This document shows positions 33,325 to 45,730 of a stretch of 64,000 nucleotides of DNA, in pieces. The notes under the pieces are model-generated. The model was not told the origin of the DNA. It was given only the letters and a program-made list of their open reading frames with translations, and made no database searches. Source of the stretch: Gnetum montanum. Lineage: Eukaryota > Streptophyta > Gnetopsida > Gnetales > Gnetaceae. Positions within the stretch are counted from its first letter, which is position 1, and each line of letters opens with the position of its first letter. Position numbers and translations under genes: made by a program. The DNA is taken from contig MNCI01027496.1 in NCBI GenBank assembly GCA_015680685.1, positions 214,140 through 278,139 of the forward strand. Direction: 5' to 3'.

Positions 33325-34220
33325 TGATTAAGTGTCATTAAGTCAATGCGTCGACTGGGCCGCATATACGCAGCTATGTTGATGCGGGATGATCAACGTA
33401 GCCTCCCTGCATCGACATGACCCCATTTATGCAACCGCCTATCCTAACCTATAAATAAGAGGGCCTTCCACCTCATTTAGGAACCTTTTGAATAGTTGTA
33501 GCGAAGCTCTTACAGTTTGTTCCTGTAGGAGATAGAATATTTTCCAAGTGCCCACAGCAGGTGTAAGAAAAGTCATCAGCTCTTTATTCAAGTGTTGATG
33601 TATCTAAGCCCATTGGCATGACAGCAATAAAGACGAACTATTCAAGCATTCCTTGCAGCATTTGGACTTAGCTATTTTATACATTCAATAGTTTAATATG
33701 TTTATGCTTTATTAGTTACTTGCTAATTACTTAAGTTTTTCTTATCATGATTTCAATCGCTATTGTTCATTCGTAGTTCTTAAAGGCCATAAGTACGACC
33801 ATCTCGAACGTAACTCAAACACTTGGTAAACCCAGTGACGCTTAATGTCTGGTAACCTAAAAGTGTTAGGAGATGCTTAAAACGTGCTCGAAAGATGGGA
33901 CAAGATACTTATGTTAGGAATAGTTAAGAATTAAATTAAGATAATCTTAGATTAATTAATATTCTAGCCTTACTTTCCAAGATAATTAGCCATCGAAAAT
34001 ATAATTAAAAAGCTATAAAAATCATTAGCCTTAGTCTCACTTAACCATCGTAAACAGAACCTCANATCATCTAAAATCTATAAATATGCAAGCACTTGCT
34101 AAATATTTACCACCATTCGATTAGTACTATATCTAGACTCTTGCAGTTTTNATCGACCGAGTTGCGCATGAATGCTCGTGATTCGTATGGTTGGGCGTAG
34201 GGGTACCTAGATACTCATCA
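33325..34220 (+). repeat. 3' LTR of E4, with an assembly break
   Basis: Matches 21057-21936 up to 34064. Then an N (34065), 85 foreign bases (34066-34150), another N (34151) and the LTR terminus from 34152 to TCATCA at 34220. The missing piece (AAGTGAGATTAGGATGAC onward) lies inverted at 34969-34882. Confidence 0.8.
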
Positions 34221-34228
34221 AATGCCAA

Positions 34229-34273
34229 TGATGAGCAAGCGATATCTCCTATGCCTAACCATATAAATCACAA
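34229..34273 (-). repeat. 5' LTR terminus of E3
   Basis: TGATGAGCAAGCGATATC to AATCACAA is an LTR end in reverse. It lies 3 bp beyond the E4 target duplication, exactly where the E3 LTR should resume after its split primer-binding site. Confidence 0.65.
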
Positions 34274-34274
34274 N

Positions 34275-34804
34275 GGATCAAGGTTGATTCATATTTGATC
34301 CAAAACTTTGACTTAGAATAGATGTACTTTTGATGTACTTAGTTAATATTTACATTTTCATGCTTATTAATCAATCAATGAAATAAGTGTGACCAATTTC
34401 AAGCCTAGCAGCATTATTGCTTGGATCACCTAGTAGCATAACATTTAATAATTCTAGTAGTATGTACCTGAGTTCAGGATGTTTATGGTGAGATGGGAAC
34501 ATACACTCATTGTCCTTAGGATATTTTAGGATTTATCTTCTTGTTATTAATTAGATTACATAAATAATTTTCATATTTTCATATAACTTATCCTTAGCTG
34601 CATAACATCAATAATCATATGCCTCACTTTGGACTAAACCATATGTGATAAAGCTGCCACTAGTCTAAGTAAGAAGACAACAATCTATGATCTATGCTTA
34701 ACAATTTAGATGCCACTCTAGTCACATCCACAAAATTCAACTATATCATGCATACATGCTTGTGATTTATATGGTTAGGCATAGGAGATATCGCTTGCTC
34801 ATCA
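34275..34804 (+). repeat. LTR segment of E3 in apparent wrong orientation
   Basis: Plus-oriented LTR 3' half, ending CTTGCTCATCA, whose last 45 bases are the exact reverse complement of 34229-34273. It contains CCTCACTTTGGACTAAACCATA, as in other LTRs. If 34275-34969 is flipped, this becomes the continuation of the minus-oriented E3 LTR and the flank completes the E4 LTR. Confidence 0.6.
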
Positions 34805-34970
34805 TTGGCATTTGATGAGTATCTAAGTACCCCTACGCCCAACCATATGAATCACGAGCATTCATGCGCAACTCGGTCGATATCTGCAGACTGTAAGCAC
34901 TTAACATACACCAGACTCTAACTAGTGAAACCTTGGGTTAGAACGGTCGTTGTCATCCTAATCTCACTTN

Positions 34971-37900
34971 TTTCTTAGGACCTATTAGAAAGGGCATGCA
35001 CATTACATAATAAAAATAACATTGAGATTTAGGAAAGGAGGCCTCCATTCTTAATTTTTGAGGCTCAATATTTGTGTTATAATTCATGTCACTAGTAAGT
35101 GAGAAAAAAAACATTATCTAATAAAAGAACATTTGGAATAGTAGTAAAAGTAGAAAGAGAATGAGATACCTTTGGGGTTTTAAAATTGAAAGTAGTATTT
35201 TGCAAAATTCTTCCTTTTATATTGTACTAAGTGAAATCCATTTGCATCAGTATTTTCATTATTGGTTCCTTTTATATTATACTAAGAAAAATAGTGGGCA
35301 TGCAAAACATTAATTCCATAGTGTTCAAGGAGATCTTGAATCATTGGTATAAAATTCTTACTTAGGTGAACAAATCCAATAATCTATAGAAATATATATC
35401 ATGAAGTGATATCTTTTGATAGGGATTCACGTAAATCATCAAGTAAAATAAAATCGAAAGCTTCAAATTTTTTCATAGTCTCTATAGTCTAAGAGATATT
35501 AGTATTATTTTTTATCTTCAAATCATTCTTTGTCCAAAAACTTTTTACTGTAAAAATTTTATCAAAAATTCTAGAGATCTACAAACCATTGATAGAATTC
35601 ACCACTAGAAGTATAAATAGGACTAGTTTATTTTTACAAAAATACCATTTAAAAAAAAAGCATCTATATTAAAATAATGTAGGAAAAAATACATTATATC
35701 TCTAAATGTAATATATTCCTATTACAAAAAAAGTATAATATATTTATAAATGTAACAAAATATGTTATGGAGGGGGGTATAAAACCCTAATAAAATGAAT
35801 AATAATGGTAAAAAATTTTGAATAAATTAGATCAATGGAGAAAGAGTTAAAAAAAAGCCAATGATTTTGGAGATGCATTTTCAGGTTTTTATCCTTACAA
35901 CCAATCTTTAAAATCCTCTCCTCAAGGGTAAGAAAAGGATGAGACCTTTCCCTTGTTTAAAAGCATCCTTATAGATTTTCACTTCTTATTAAAAGATTTC
36001 TTATGAAGAGAAAAAGAAAAGCCTCTTTAATCATTGAGAAATAATGAATAAATAGCAACATAAGTTGAAAGCTTCCCATCCTTAGCCTTAAAAAAAATTA
36101 ATACTACAAAAAGTAAATTAATTGTTCAACTTTCATTAAGAGCTTTTTTGCTTAAAGCCATTATTGAAAAGTGACATTTTTGAGAATATATTATTTAACT
36201 CATGAAGAAAGGTCATAGTTATACTCTTATTGTTGGAAAATAACTGTACATTGAAGCTCCCAAATAGAGGGAGAGAAAAATCATTCGAAGTCACTTCCAA
36301 ATATATAAAAAAGAATTAGATAAAGTAGATTAATTAATAAGAATGATTTCATTGATGCTTTGTTGAAAGCTATTACAAATTCTAGATACTCATTTCCAAG
36401 CACGCTGTGTAATAGGATACTTAAGAAAGCATAAGAAAAATAGTTTTTAGTTTCATAAAGATGACATTGAGGAGAAATAATTCACATATGTTTAAGATGA
36501 GTATTGAAAGGAAGGCCTTGACAGAAAAGACATAACAAAAAATACCAATTTTTGGAAAGATAGGAGCTCTCTAAATATCTTTTATTTTTCTCATCAAAAA
36601 GTGTAACAATAGTTGCATTTTCTAAACATTATTAAATTTATTATGAATAAAATGATTCTTTGTAATAATCTTGTGTGCAACTTTGAAGTTAAAAGAAAAA
36701 GCATATCTAAAATCATTTTAAAAAATATATGGAAAAACATGATAATAACTATTGTCTACTTTAAATATATTCTCAAGATTAAAAATTAATTTTTTAAATT
36801 TTTTTTCTATTTTTAGTTAGACCATAGAAGCTAGATGCTTCCTTTTACCTAATTCATCTATCATGCATACATGCACAAGAAATTGCAGTGATACCAAAAT
36901 TGTTCTAACTAATACACAATCTAGAAGAGTTAGTAGCCTAAGCTCCTTCATTAAAAAAAAGTAACCATAGGATTATTTTCTTAAACATGTCTTTTGTAAT
37001 TGTAATATAACTATAATTTCAATAGCTACTCAACATACACTATGTCTTTTTAATTTGTTTAAGTATTGGAGAACCAAGGATAAAAATGGTATAAAGAGAA
37101 AGAAGATAGTGAAGAAAGTTATTAGAAGAAATAATTATCATTTTAAGGCTTTCCTTGCATAAGTCTATTTTTAAAAATAAGCTTCCAAATATCATCTCCT
37201 TCAATGTACTTTGTAATCCATTTTGTTACAAGAGAAATTCCTTATAAAAATTTATATATCAAAGTCCTCCATTTTTCTAACTACTAGTCATGTCCCAATT
37301 TTCAAATGGGGCCATTCCATAACAAAGATGGTGTCTCATTGTAAAAAATGTTATAATTATTGTAATAAGGCCCAAAATGATAAGTTGTAATTAAGATCCA
37401 GAAGGACATGTTGTAATAATGGGCATGTTTTTGGAGGTGACCTTTGGGAGTTTTACCTAACGTGTTTATTTCTAGGCTTTAGGGGTTGCATCAACATGGA
37501 GTTGCAAAGCCATCAATGGCAAATAACAGGTGTTGAGTGAACTGGGTAGGAAGATGACTAGCCATAACTTTTGGTTAGTTGTAGGCCTAACCATTGTGGC
37601 AGTGATGGATTATCTCTAAGGGATAGATGCCAAAGGAAGATAACCTCAATAAACCCCTAGAGCATGACCCAAATGCATTATTCCACATTAATAAAGCATT
37701 ATTTTTTATTTTCTTTTGCATTTTTCCTATTATCTTCTCTATGTATAATTTCAAATGTTATGTTAAGAGTCTTACCACTAGGCAAAAACTTCATTGTTTG
37801 ACATATATTTAACATTTTCCATGACATCCGGGAACAAGATGTCATATTACTAGTGCAAATATCCCAAGCAACTTTAGAAAAGTATTTTCTATGTTGCTTG

Positions 37901-38999
37901 GTAGATCTAGGAAACCAATGGATAATATAATTAACTTTATGTTAAGAAGCTCTAAAAGTTGTCCAAGAACTAAAGTAATAACCATGAGTTTTCTAAAGCA
38001 TCTACTTAATAATTAAAAATTTACTAGCAAGAGTGATTTTTTTATTTTTCATTTATTAAGCTTCTTTTTGATTTTATTAACATCATAATTTCATAAAACA
38101 GTAAGATTAGGCTCAAAATAAAATGGTATTGCTAAAAATTTAAAGGCAAAATCTTTTTTTTCTCAAGATTTAAAGGCTTGAGAATAACCCATTCATCAAT
38201 ATTATCATTATAATAAATAGTTGATAGGGCTCCCACAAATTTTGGATAAATGAGATTTATCATACAAATCACAATGTGATTTGGTTGTAAGCTTCAAAGA
38301 TGATGTTTAGTGAATTACTAAGAATAATTGTGTATATTATTGTATTTAAAAAATATAAAAGATATTATAATACATATAATAGAAATGAAACTTGCTACAA
38401 TGAGAAATACAGAAAGTATTTATAATTTTATATTTTATAGTTTTTATGGATTTTATGAATATAAGAAGCAAAATAGTATAAACACACACAAATTGTAATC
38501 CCTTTGAGGAATAGGTGAAATGCTCATGTTGCAATCCCTCTTGGGGACAAGTGCAACACTACACATTAAATGTAATAGAAATGGCTCTTAGTCACAACCT
38601 CAATGATCCAGCACCATGCCATACAATTATGACCTCCTTGGACAAGGATGAATCATTGTAACTTAAGAAAATGAGAATTAAATAAATATTTTTACTATTT
38701 TTAATGTTTAATATTTTTTATTGTTTTAGTGTTTAAGGCATCAATGATAAAATAAGAGAAAATCATAAGTATTATTCACAGTGTAAACATTGGACTTTGC
38801 ATCGATCAAATGGTTATGGGCTATGTAAGCAAGGTAGCACTTTCATAGAGTCTAATTGTACTTGTAAAAGAGACAACTTAAAATACACATACAAGACAAT
38901 GAAGAAAATCAACTTATCCAATGGAAGAACAACTCTTTACACAAAACTAAATGCCAAAAGTCAAATAGAAATGCTAGAATGAATTTGTTAAGCATGAGA
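34971..38999. other. AT-rich region without LTR-element coding, LINE relic inside
   Basis: No LTR or gypsy coding is recognised. Rich in short A and T runs. The only protein-like signal is the LINE-like relic at 36300-38050 on the minus strand. 37290-37800 may be a later insertion that separates two LINE motifs. 34971-36300 and 38050-38999 hold nothing I can name. Confidence 0.5.
36300..38050 (-). pseudogene. Decayed LINE/L1-like ORF2 C-terminal part
   Basis: Minus-strand readings, in the expected order: KYFSKVAWDICTS near 37890 (like the W-x-x-V/I-C-x-P-K segment of plant LINE RTs), LVTKWITKYIEGDDIWKLI near 37170-37230, and GLPFNTHLKHM, stop, IISPQCHLYET with YAFLSILL near 36380-36560, resembling the zf-RVT domain that follows LINE RT. 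The palm domain with its catalytic Asp pair is not found. Motif recognition by eye in a very AT-rich background, so moderate confidence. Confidence 0.45.
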
Positions 39000-39479
39000 G
39001 CTCATCTTAGGTCTTTATAGTTTTTTCAAAAAAATGTCAGAGGTTTGCTAGTGTGTAAGCTTCAACGAAGATCTGTCATCACAACCTACATGTCCCATGA
39101 TCATATTAGAGGCAACATGGAAGAAAAGGGCCAAACTAGGCCTATAAGAGGAAGGGGAGGGATGCATCAATACCTTTGCACTGACATAGGATAGTTAGTG
39201 TATCTTTTCCATGCACACTTTGCTTACCAAATTCCAGATAAAATACAACACACCAAGAAACATGTCATAAGGTTCCTAATATTTCCAAACAAGGTTGGAA
39301 ACATCTTAGAAAGTCTAAAACATGCACCAAACTTACAAGTGTGAAATGGAAGGCTAGGATGCAAACCTAGGTGGTGGAAACCATAAACATATGCATGAAA
39401 ACTATAAACAAAAGGTATTAAATACTTCCTAAGTCTAGGACTTATAATTAACTTAAAAATATTATTGGATGAATCATCA
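39000..39479 (-). repeat. 3' LTR of E6, U3 side
   Basis: The right terminus GGATGAATCATCA (to 39479) is followed by TTCCTCCATGACTAAGT, the reverse of a polypurine tract. The U3-type array is at 39150-39260 and a minus-strand TATA candidate (CTTTATAG) near 39014. The left end of the LTR is not recognised; 39000 is only a working boundary. Confidence 0.5.
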
Positions 39480-39639
39480 TTCCTCCATGACTAAGTAAAG
39501 CTAGTCCTATAGTGTAAATACCCAAGACACAAAACTAGGATCAGACACCTGACATGATCAATGTGGAGAAATACAACTGTACAAATATATAGATCATGAC
39601 TACAATATAATACAAGCCACCTTATTCAGAAGTCTCAAG

Positions 39640-42324
39640 GGGTGATGGCTAGTAGAAGAAGTCATTGACATGCTTGCTTGGTATGGGAAGAAGCTTGAAG
39701 TGTTGGATGTAGACATATGGAATCTTTGAAGTTGGGCCTCAAGATCTATTAACCTTTTTTAGAGCTACTAATTTTGTTCATGCATCAATCCTTTCTCTCA
39801 CAAAAGTGCTTGATGTCATTCCTCAACATCTACCTAGAAGTACTTATGACTTCTTGTTGCAAGAGCTTGCACCTACCATGTCTAACTTGACTGTTTCTCA
39901 ATGAAGTTTCTCCTCTAGCTTATGCATGGTTGACCTACATAAGTCTAAACCACATAAAGATACCTTCTCTATTTTGCCTACACTTCCTCTTCTATCTCAT
40001 GGAGTCTTCTCTCAAGGACTATAATAGCTACTTCCTGGAGAAGGATGTACATGTTCTCCAACATGTCCATCTTTTCCTACAGAATTGGCTCACTTGTGAT
40101 CACTTATCGGAGTTTGGTGTGAAAGGTGTTAAATTTCTCCTTCACCTTCCACCTATTTCCAATTACATGTTCATTCAATAGAGTTACAAGTTTATGTAAT
40201 CTACCCACCTTGACATTTGAGGTTGCTTGCTCAATTAGATGAATGTTCTTAAGCTCATTAGTTTTCTTGGTAGTCTTATTTGTCAACTCCTATCACAATT
40301 TTCAATGATATTTCTCTATACAAAATTTCTTATCCTAAAATTGGACCATGATTTGGATTTCATCCTCCAACCTTCATACCCATTGAAAAAGGAAGAGCAC
40401 TTGTTTCACTTTCTTTTGGCTCATATTTCCCACTCTTGGAACTAATTCTTTAGCATTCTAATTTGTCTTTTCAAGTCATCTTTTATGAATATGACTTATT
40501 TAACAACCTAGTGTACTTGAAATAGGTAAACCTATAGATGCTCCATTTGCACCTCTGAAGTGATTATGAAGGGTGCTGGTACTAATGTTGTCATGTGTTT
40601 TAGTTGTCTATGAAACCATTGTACCTTATACTAACTTCTCCAAAACTTTCTTAGATTAAACATTTTGTCAACATATGTAGTTTCTAACTCAGCCTATACC
40701 TTAATTACTTTAGTTTCTACCATACTATTAATTTTTCTTAATAGTAACTCATCTAGATCAATCCTTTACTTTTCTTGTATCCAACAACTAGTCCTAGGTT
40801 GATTAGTAAGTACCTATAAGACTATTGTTGCATGCTAGATGTTATGCATGTTATGCCTTGATCGATGCAAAGAGAAAACATTTCATGAAGGAACATGAGT
40901 TCACGACTAAACAAGGACATCATAATGGATCATGCGTGGATCATCTAGCAAGAAAGGAAAAAATTGGAAGATATCCTCCCTTATAGTCTCACAACCCATA
41001 ATGACTTCTATCATGTTTGAGAAATTTCTATCAAGGTCATGCAAATCCTCAACATGAATTATGATAGCCTATCCCTCACCTTCAATGTGCATAACTGCTT
41101 CAAGACTATCATTAAGAAGAGGTTCCTGTCTCTTCCTAATGCTGAAACTAGGAGGCTGAAAGATGAATCCACTAGGCTATAGCACCTATGTTGAGATGCT
41201 AGAGGCATGGATGGTGCCCTTATTTGGCATTGGCAAAGATAGTCTAAAGGATAGATATGAGATACCTATGTAGAAGCCATCTCAATCTCTAAATTAGGTA
41301 TGGTGCCAATCACCTTTGAACATTATCTTCAAGCCACAACCATTACATTCTTCCAATCTACCATTTCTACAATTGTTGGATGTCTTCCCACATGATTGAC
41401 TATGCCTATTAGTTTACAAAGTTTTTGAATTAATATTAGAAAGACATAGAACTCCTTCTTGTCTCTAGCCATATTCTTGATCTTCTAAATCAAGGCCTTG
41501 AAGAGAAAAATTGAGAGGTTGATGATGAACATTCCTCTCATTATTTTCAAAAATTCCCCCCCTTAAGAAAAGATACACAATGGTTGTTTGATGGGTAAAA
41601 AGTTATGTGTGACCATTTTGTACATGGTGTTTTGAACTAAGGGATGTTTGGACATCATCACCTCTACTTCATCCATGTCAAAAGTCTTAAATAGAATCTT
41701 TGACTTGAGCTTGGGCTTAGTATTATGGGTCCATGGCCACTAGTCATTTGTTGGTTTATTTGAAAATCCTATAGTCCAAGAGATTACCCATGTAAAAATA
41801 GATATAGGAATCCCTCTAAGAAAATTCATGACACTGTCTATTGCAAGATTTTGATAGAATTCCCCAACCTGATGGCAATACCAAGTGAAGGACTTGGTGA
41901 TGTACTCATAGAAGTTCATCTACTATAACAACTCCTTAAGCTTAGGAGGACTGAGCTCAAGAAATTTATGGTATTTATTTTCTTCATAAGTTGGTCACTA
42001 TTAAACATTATGTGCATTCACATCTTCTTGGATGTCATTTGACTTCTCATCTTTATCTTTTGCTAACTATGTTGCCACTTGTTTAGTCACCTACTGCTAT
42101 GCATGTGTCCAACTCAAAGATCAAAAATGCAACTACCTATGTCTTGATCTACTTCTTGGTGAAATACTTTTTGGAGCAAGTTCTGGATCAGGAGATCTAA
42201 GCTCTTCTCCTTTCTTCTCTTAAAGAACTAATGGTTTGCATAAGGATCCATAGATAGAGATCTAAGATTGTTTAATCTTATTCCTTCTTAGTCTATGGAG
42301 CTTTGATTGCAATTTTCCTAACAT
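39640..42324 (-). pseudogene. 3' ORF of E6
   Basis: About 895 codons. ATG at 42324 (minus) follows TTACA and opens a basic start (MLGKLQSKLHRLRRNK). The N-terminal domain near 41840-41990 reads YHKFLELSPPKLKELL, then MNFYEYITKSF, VGEFYQNLAIDSV, NFLRGIPISIFTW, matching the position and W/F-Y-x-N pattern of the domain in E4. A following stretch (41560-41740) reads KILFKTFDMDEVEVMM, then HPLVQNTMYKMVTHNFLPI, nearly free of stops. 39640-40800 is Leu/Lys/Glu-rich on the minus strand, as expected for the coiled-coil tail. Its length matches that of E1, E4 and E7. Sequence is far from the others, so boundaries are approximate. Confidence 0.5.
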
Positions 42325-45180
42325 TGTAAGATTAAGACTGTTAAAAATAAACTAACTTTCCTAGGCATCATACTACCATTGCAAAAATTATACACAAAAG
42401 TAATGATAAATACAACTCCCAGAAACACTTGAGAAACATTATCACAACTATAAGAACATGACATCTACGTGTAAATACAAATAAGATAGAATATGCTTAT
42501 ATGACTACTAAATGCATTAAATACATACACATATTGATGCCTCTTCACCACAACTAAGTTACAAGATACCAAGCTTAAACTAGGGCAAGAATATAAAGGA
42601 CAAGAAAGACCAAGAAGAATGCATGTAAAAATATCAGTAAATCAACCTTTGAGATGATAATTTGGTAGAGTCTTGCTTGCTAATGGTTGAAGGGAAACAA
42701 AGAAAAGGAAGAAACAACAAGACAAAGTATGGGAATGAGCTTGGGAAGTCCCTCTGTTTATGCTAGTTTAGTAGTTTAGGGAGGATGCACTAGTGCATAG
42801 GAATTGACACCCTTGCATTGACATAGGGAGGCATCAATGCATCTTCCAAACTTAGGGAAATGTAAAACTTCACTATTTAATTCCTGAACTTACTTCATTC
42901 CCCCCTGGAGTTACACACAGGGTCAACAACACACTCAAATAACTACTAATCAACCTAGCAAAGTGTCAAAAAAGCATGGCAATAAGAGCATTACAAACTT
43001 ACCTTTAGTAATATTTGCAATTATGGAAATTCAATTAATTAACCCATTAATCCATTTTCATTAACCAAAATCTAGGAAAGAGAGGTCATAAAAATGACAA
43101 AATGATTAGAGCACCAAGAATAATGAAATATAGACATAAATGAAGGGAATTAGAGAAAGTTTGTTATGATCAAACCTTGAAGTACGAAGAGTTGATACTC
43201 ACAGAAGTGGAAGATCAATCAAGTACCTTATGCAACACAAACACCATCATCACTAGAAGATAAGTGTTATCTTACTCAATTGTAATGTCAATCCACCAAG
43301 GATTCACAAGTGAAACCTTCCTATAGGAGGTGCTTACCTTTCTTACCCTTGTGAAACTCATTGATAAGGTACTCATGGATTCCCAAAAATTAGTGAGACA
43401 TTAGCATTAAATGAATGTTTGTCACATTGGATGGATAAATCTCATCCTTTTCTTTGCTTGATCAACTTCCTATCACACACAATCATTGACAAGAATGGAA
43501 TGAAAGTGATGAAAAATGAATATTGGATAAGAGAGAGAGAAATGGTAAGAGTGCAACATCACTAGATCCCCAGAGAAAAAGTCAATTAGCTCATAGAGCA
43601 CATAAGCACATCCTAGATCCCATGAGAGATCCACAACCACATCCTTTCACCACTACTTATCCACATAATAGGGATCAATCTTTGAGTCTTCCTTTCAAGC
43701 ACAAGGTTATATATACCACTTCTAATGTCATATAGCCTTAATTTTTTAGTGGTCTAACCCTTGGTGAAACTAAATCAAAGTAATGTATCACCAATCATCT
43801 AGAAGTTCAGATTCTAGTTTGGTTTTTCTCCATTCATACATGTATGCATAACATATTTTCTAAATTTTTCTCTATCAGAATCTTCCCATCAATTCCTTTG
43901 GCTGCACTAACAAGTCCTCCATTCCAAAATGGATCACAATGCTATGAATAAACAAAGGAAAAACATTCTAGGTTTGAATGAGATAAAGGCTTTGTTCAAG
44001 AATTACAATGTTAAACCCTAGGAGAAAATGATTTGGGATTTGGGTAGAAGCAAGAATTGACATTATCAAAGTTCACTAAGAGAGACCCATCTGGGCCTTC
44101 ATGGCCATGGATAGGGATGAACAAAAGATTATCTTAGACCATGAAATTTTGGAAAGTCAAGTGATCTAGGCAATGGGTTGAACATAAGAAAGGATTGCAT
44201 AAGTATTGGTTCAACCACTCATTTTCATTTTAAAGAGAGTAATTATAGAATTAGTTTGGAATGGTAAAAATACCAATTTGCATTAACTAATAAGCTTGAA
44301 GTTACATTACTTTTTCGATAATCCATTCTTATCATCATTATTATTTTACTAATAATTTTTTTCTTTTATTGTTCTCTTTTTTTTTTCTTATTTTCTTTTT
44401 TTTTCATATTTTTTCATTTTTTTCATATTCTTTTTTTTTTCTTTCATAGGAAGAGGGTTTTTGATAGAGCATGAGAGTTGTGGGAATGATTTGAGTGCTA
44501 GGTCACTACCTAGAGTCTTTGACTTACACACACATGGAAATTCATTCCTCATCACATGACACACATAGGTACATAAGATTATGAACCTCTTCAAATGAAT
44601 TTGGCTAGGTAAGGCAACATATACAAATTAGTCTAATCACACTAATTAGATCCATCCAATGGTATCAAGGATTCTCGATCATATACCCTTTTCCTAAGAG
44701 TGACCAAGAACTCTTCTAGGATTTTGAAGCTCATACCCTAAGATGTGGACTCACCACCCATCCATGGCTCTAGTAGAATAAGCTTTAACAACTCATAGTG
44801 TGAGTTCTAGCTCCTTGCTAAATCTAAGCTTGGTTCACTAGTGATGGATTGAAGAAAAGTGAGTAGATGAATTGTTGTGCAAACATTCCATCAGTCTAAC
44901 CTCCACTTTAGACTAATTTGACACTTTTTCATCCTCAGTGCATCTGTAACTCATCCATCCACCATCAACTTATTGGATGAGCATTCATAAAGTAGATTAA
45001 TTGGTTTTCCCACATAACAACTAGAAAACTCTCTAAGAGAAAAAATATCATAAATGATCATCCATTAAGATAGAATAAGTACAAAAATTATAATTAAACA
45101 TATAATCTTTATTAAATGCATGAATGAAAATAGTGGGAAAGTAAATTTTTGACATGGCATGGAGGATTCCTTCCCCATGA
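42325..45180 (-). other. Untranslated region of E6
   Basis: 2.8 kb, longer than in other copies. The right edge CTTCCCCATGACTAAT (45169-45184) is the reverse of a polypurine-like motif. It holds a U3-like array (42775-42865) and a T-rich tract (44340-44450). No conserved frame. 43520-43735 is open for 70 codons on the plus strand with no recognised relative. Confidence 0.5.
42775..42865 (-). promoter_or_regulatory. Internal U3-like array (E6)
   Basis: The plus strand reads CACCCTTGCATTGACATAGG and AGGCATCAATGCATC. The E6 LTR at about 39158-39195 reads GGGATGCATCAATACC and TTTGCACTGACATAGG. The two units are shared in swapped order. The TATA here is not clear. Confidence 0.45.
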
Positions 45181-45399
45181 CTAATCAATATCCATCACTG
45201 GATAGAACTCTAAGTGTTAAATTGAGTATTTTGCATGCTTAGAGGTGAAACATATTCATTATGATATTCTAGGTATTTCCCATCAATTTTTTGATCCAAC
45301 TTATTTGATTGACACATTCACACTATGCTATAAGACTAGAAACAACTATAAGGTATTTTCCTATGATTCATCCTTCTACTCTCATCTCTTTAGCTAATT

Positions 45400-45730
45400 T
45401 TGAGATAAAGATCTTGGAAGATCAACTTGGCATCTAGGGTGCTTAATTAGGCCCTCCTCATGATAACATGAAAGTTAGCTTCCACCTTGTTTTCTAATTT
45501 GATCACCAGGAAATATGCATGATACAATTAGCCTACAACAAATGTCATCACATCACTTACCTATCCCATGGGGTATGTGTAGGATTGGTTTGTCAACTCC
45601 AGTTGAATGTTGGTATCTTTGAGAGAATGATGCCCCCAATCAAGGTACTACTGCAATGAGATAATATTGACTCTAAAATCAAATTCACAAAGAGCTAGGA
45701 AATGATCCTTTTTATTGATCTAAATTTCCA
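45400..45730 (-). pseudogene. Aspartic protease of E6
   Basis: The minus-strand reading gives INKKDHFLALCEFDFRVN, IISL, then DTNIQLELTNQSYTYPMG, VSDVMTF, FLVIKLENKVEANFHVIM and LSTLDAK. This fits the usual gypsy pattern from the active site through ADRS-x-K-x-P-x-G-x-V-x-DV to the second hydrophobic motif. The active-site DSG/DFG reads DFR. Stops at several codons. It is followed at about 45180 directly by the UTR. Confidence 0.6.

Larger units (their letters stand above)
21057..34220 (+). mobile_element. E4: full-structure Athila-like element with two LTRs
   Basis: About 13.2 kb. LTR (21057-21936), primer-binding site, gag, protease, RT, RNase H, integrase, UTR, 3' ORF, polypurine tract, LTR (33325-34220). 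Flanks GATGC (21052-21056) and AATGC (34221-34225) form a 5-bp target duplication with one mismatch. All coding parts carry stops and frameshifts. It shows the family's plan: the 3' ORF lies between pol and the 3' LTR, as the env-like ORF does in Athila. Confidence 0.85.
34152..34881. repeat. Inverted repeat with 122-bp arms bounded by Ns
   Basis: 34152-34273 is the reverse complement of 34760-34881 with about two mismatches. Each arm holds an LTR terminus of E4, the 8 bases AATGCCAA and the LTR terminus of E3. Single Ns at 34065, 34151, 34274 and 34970 mark the joins. A contig placed in the wrong orientation explains this better than a real palindrome. Confidence 0.75.

Noticed and set aside
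34152-34881. Biological hairpin or MITE suggested by the inverted repeat
   Set aside because: The arms consist of two known LTR termini and all joins coincide with single Ns, so an assembly error is simpler.
44332-44450. T-rich tract as a poly(A) tail of a minus-strand retroposed gene
   Set aside because: It lies inside the UTR of E6, no coding remnant adjoins it and no target duplication was seen.
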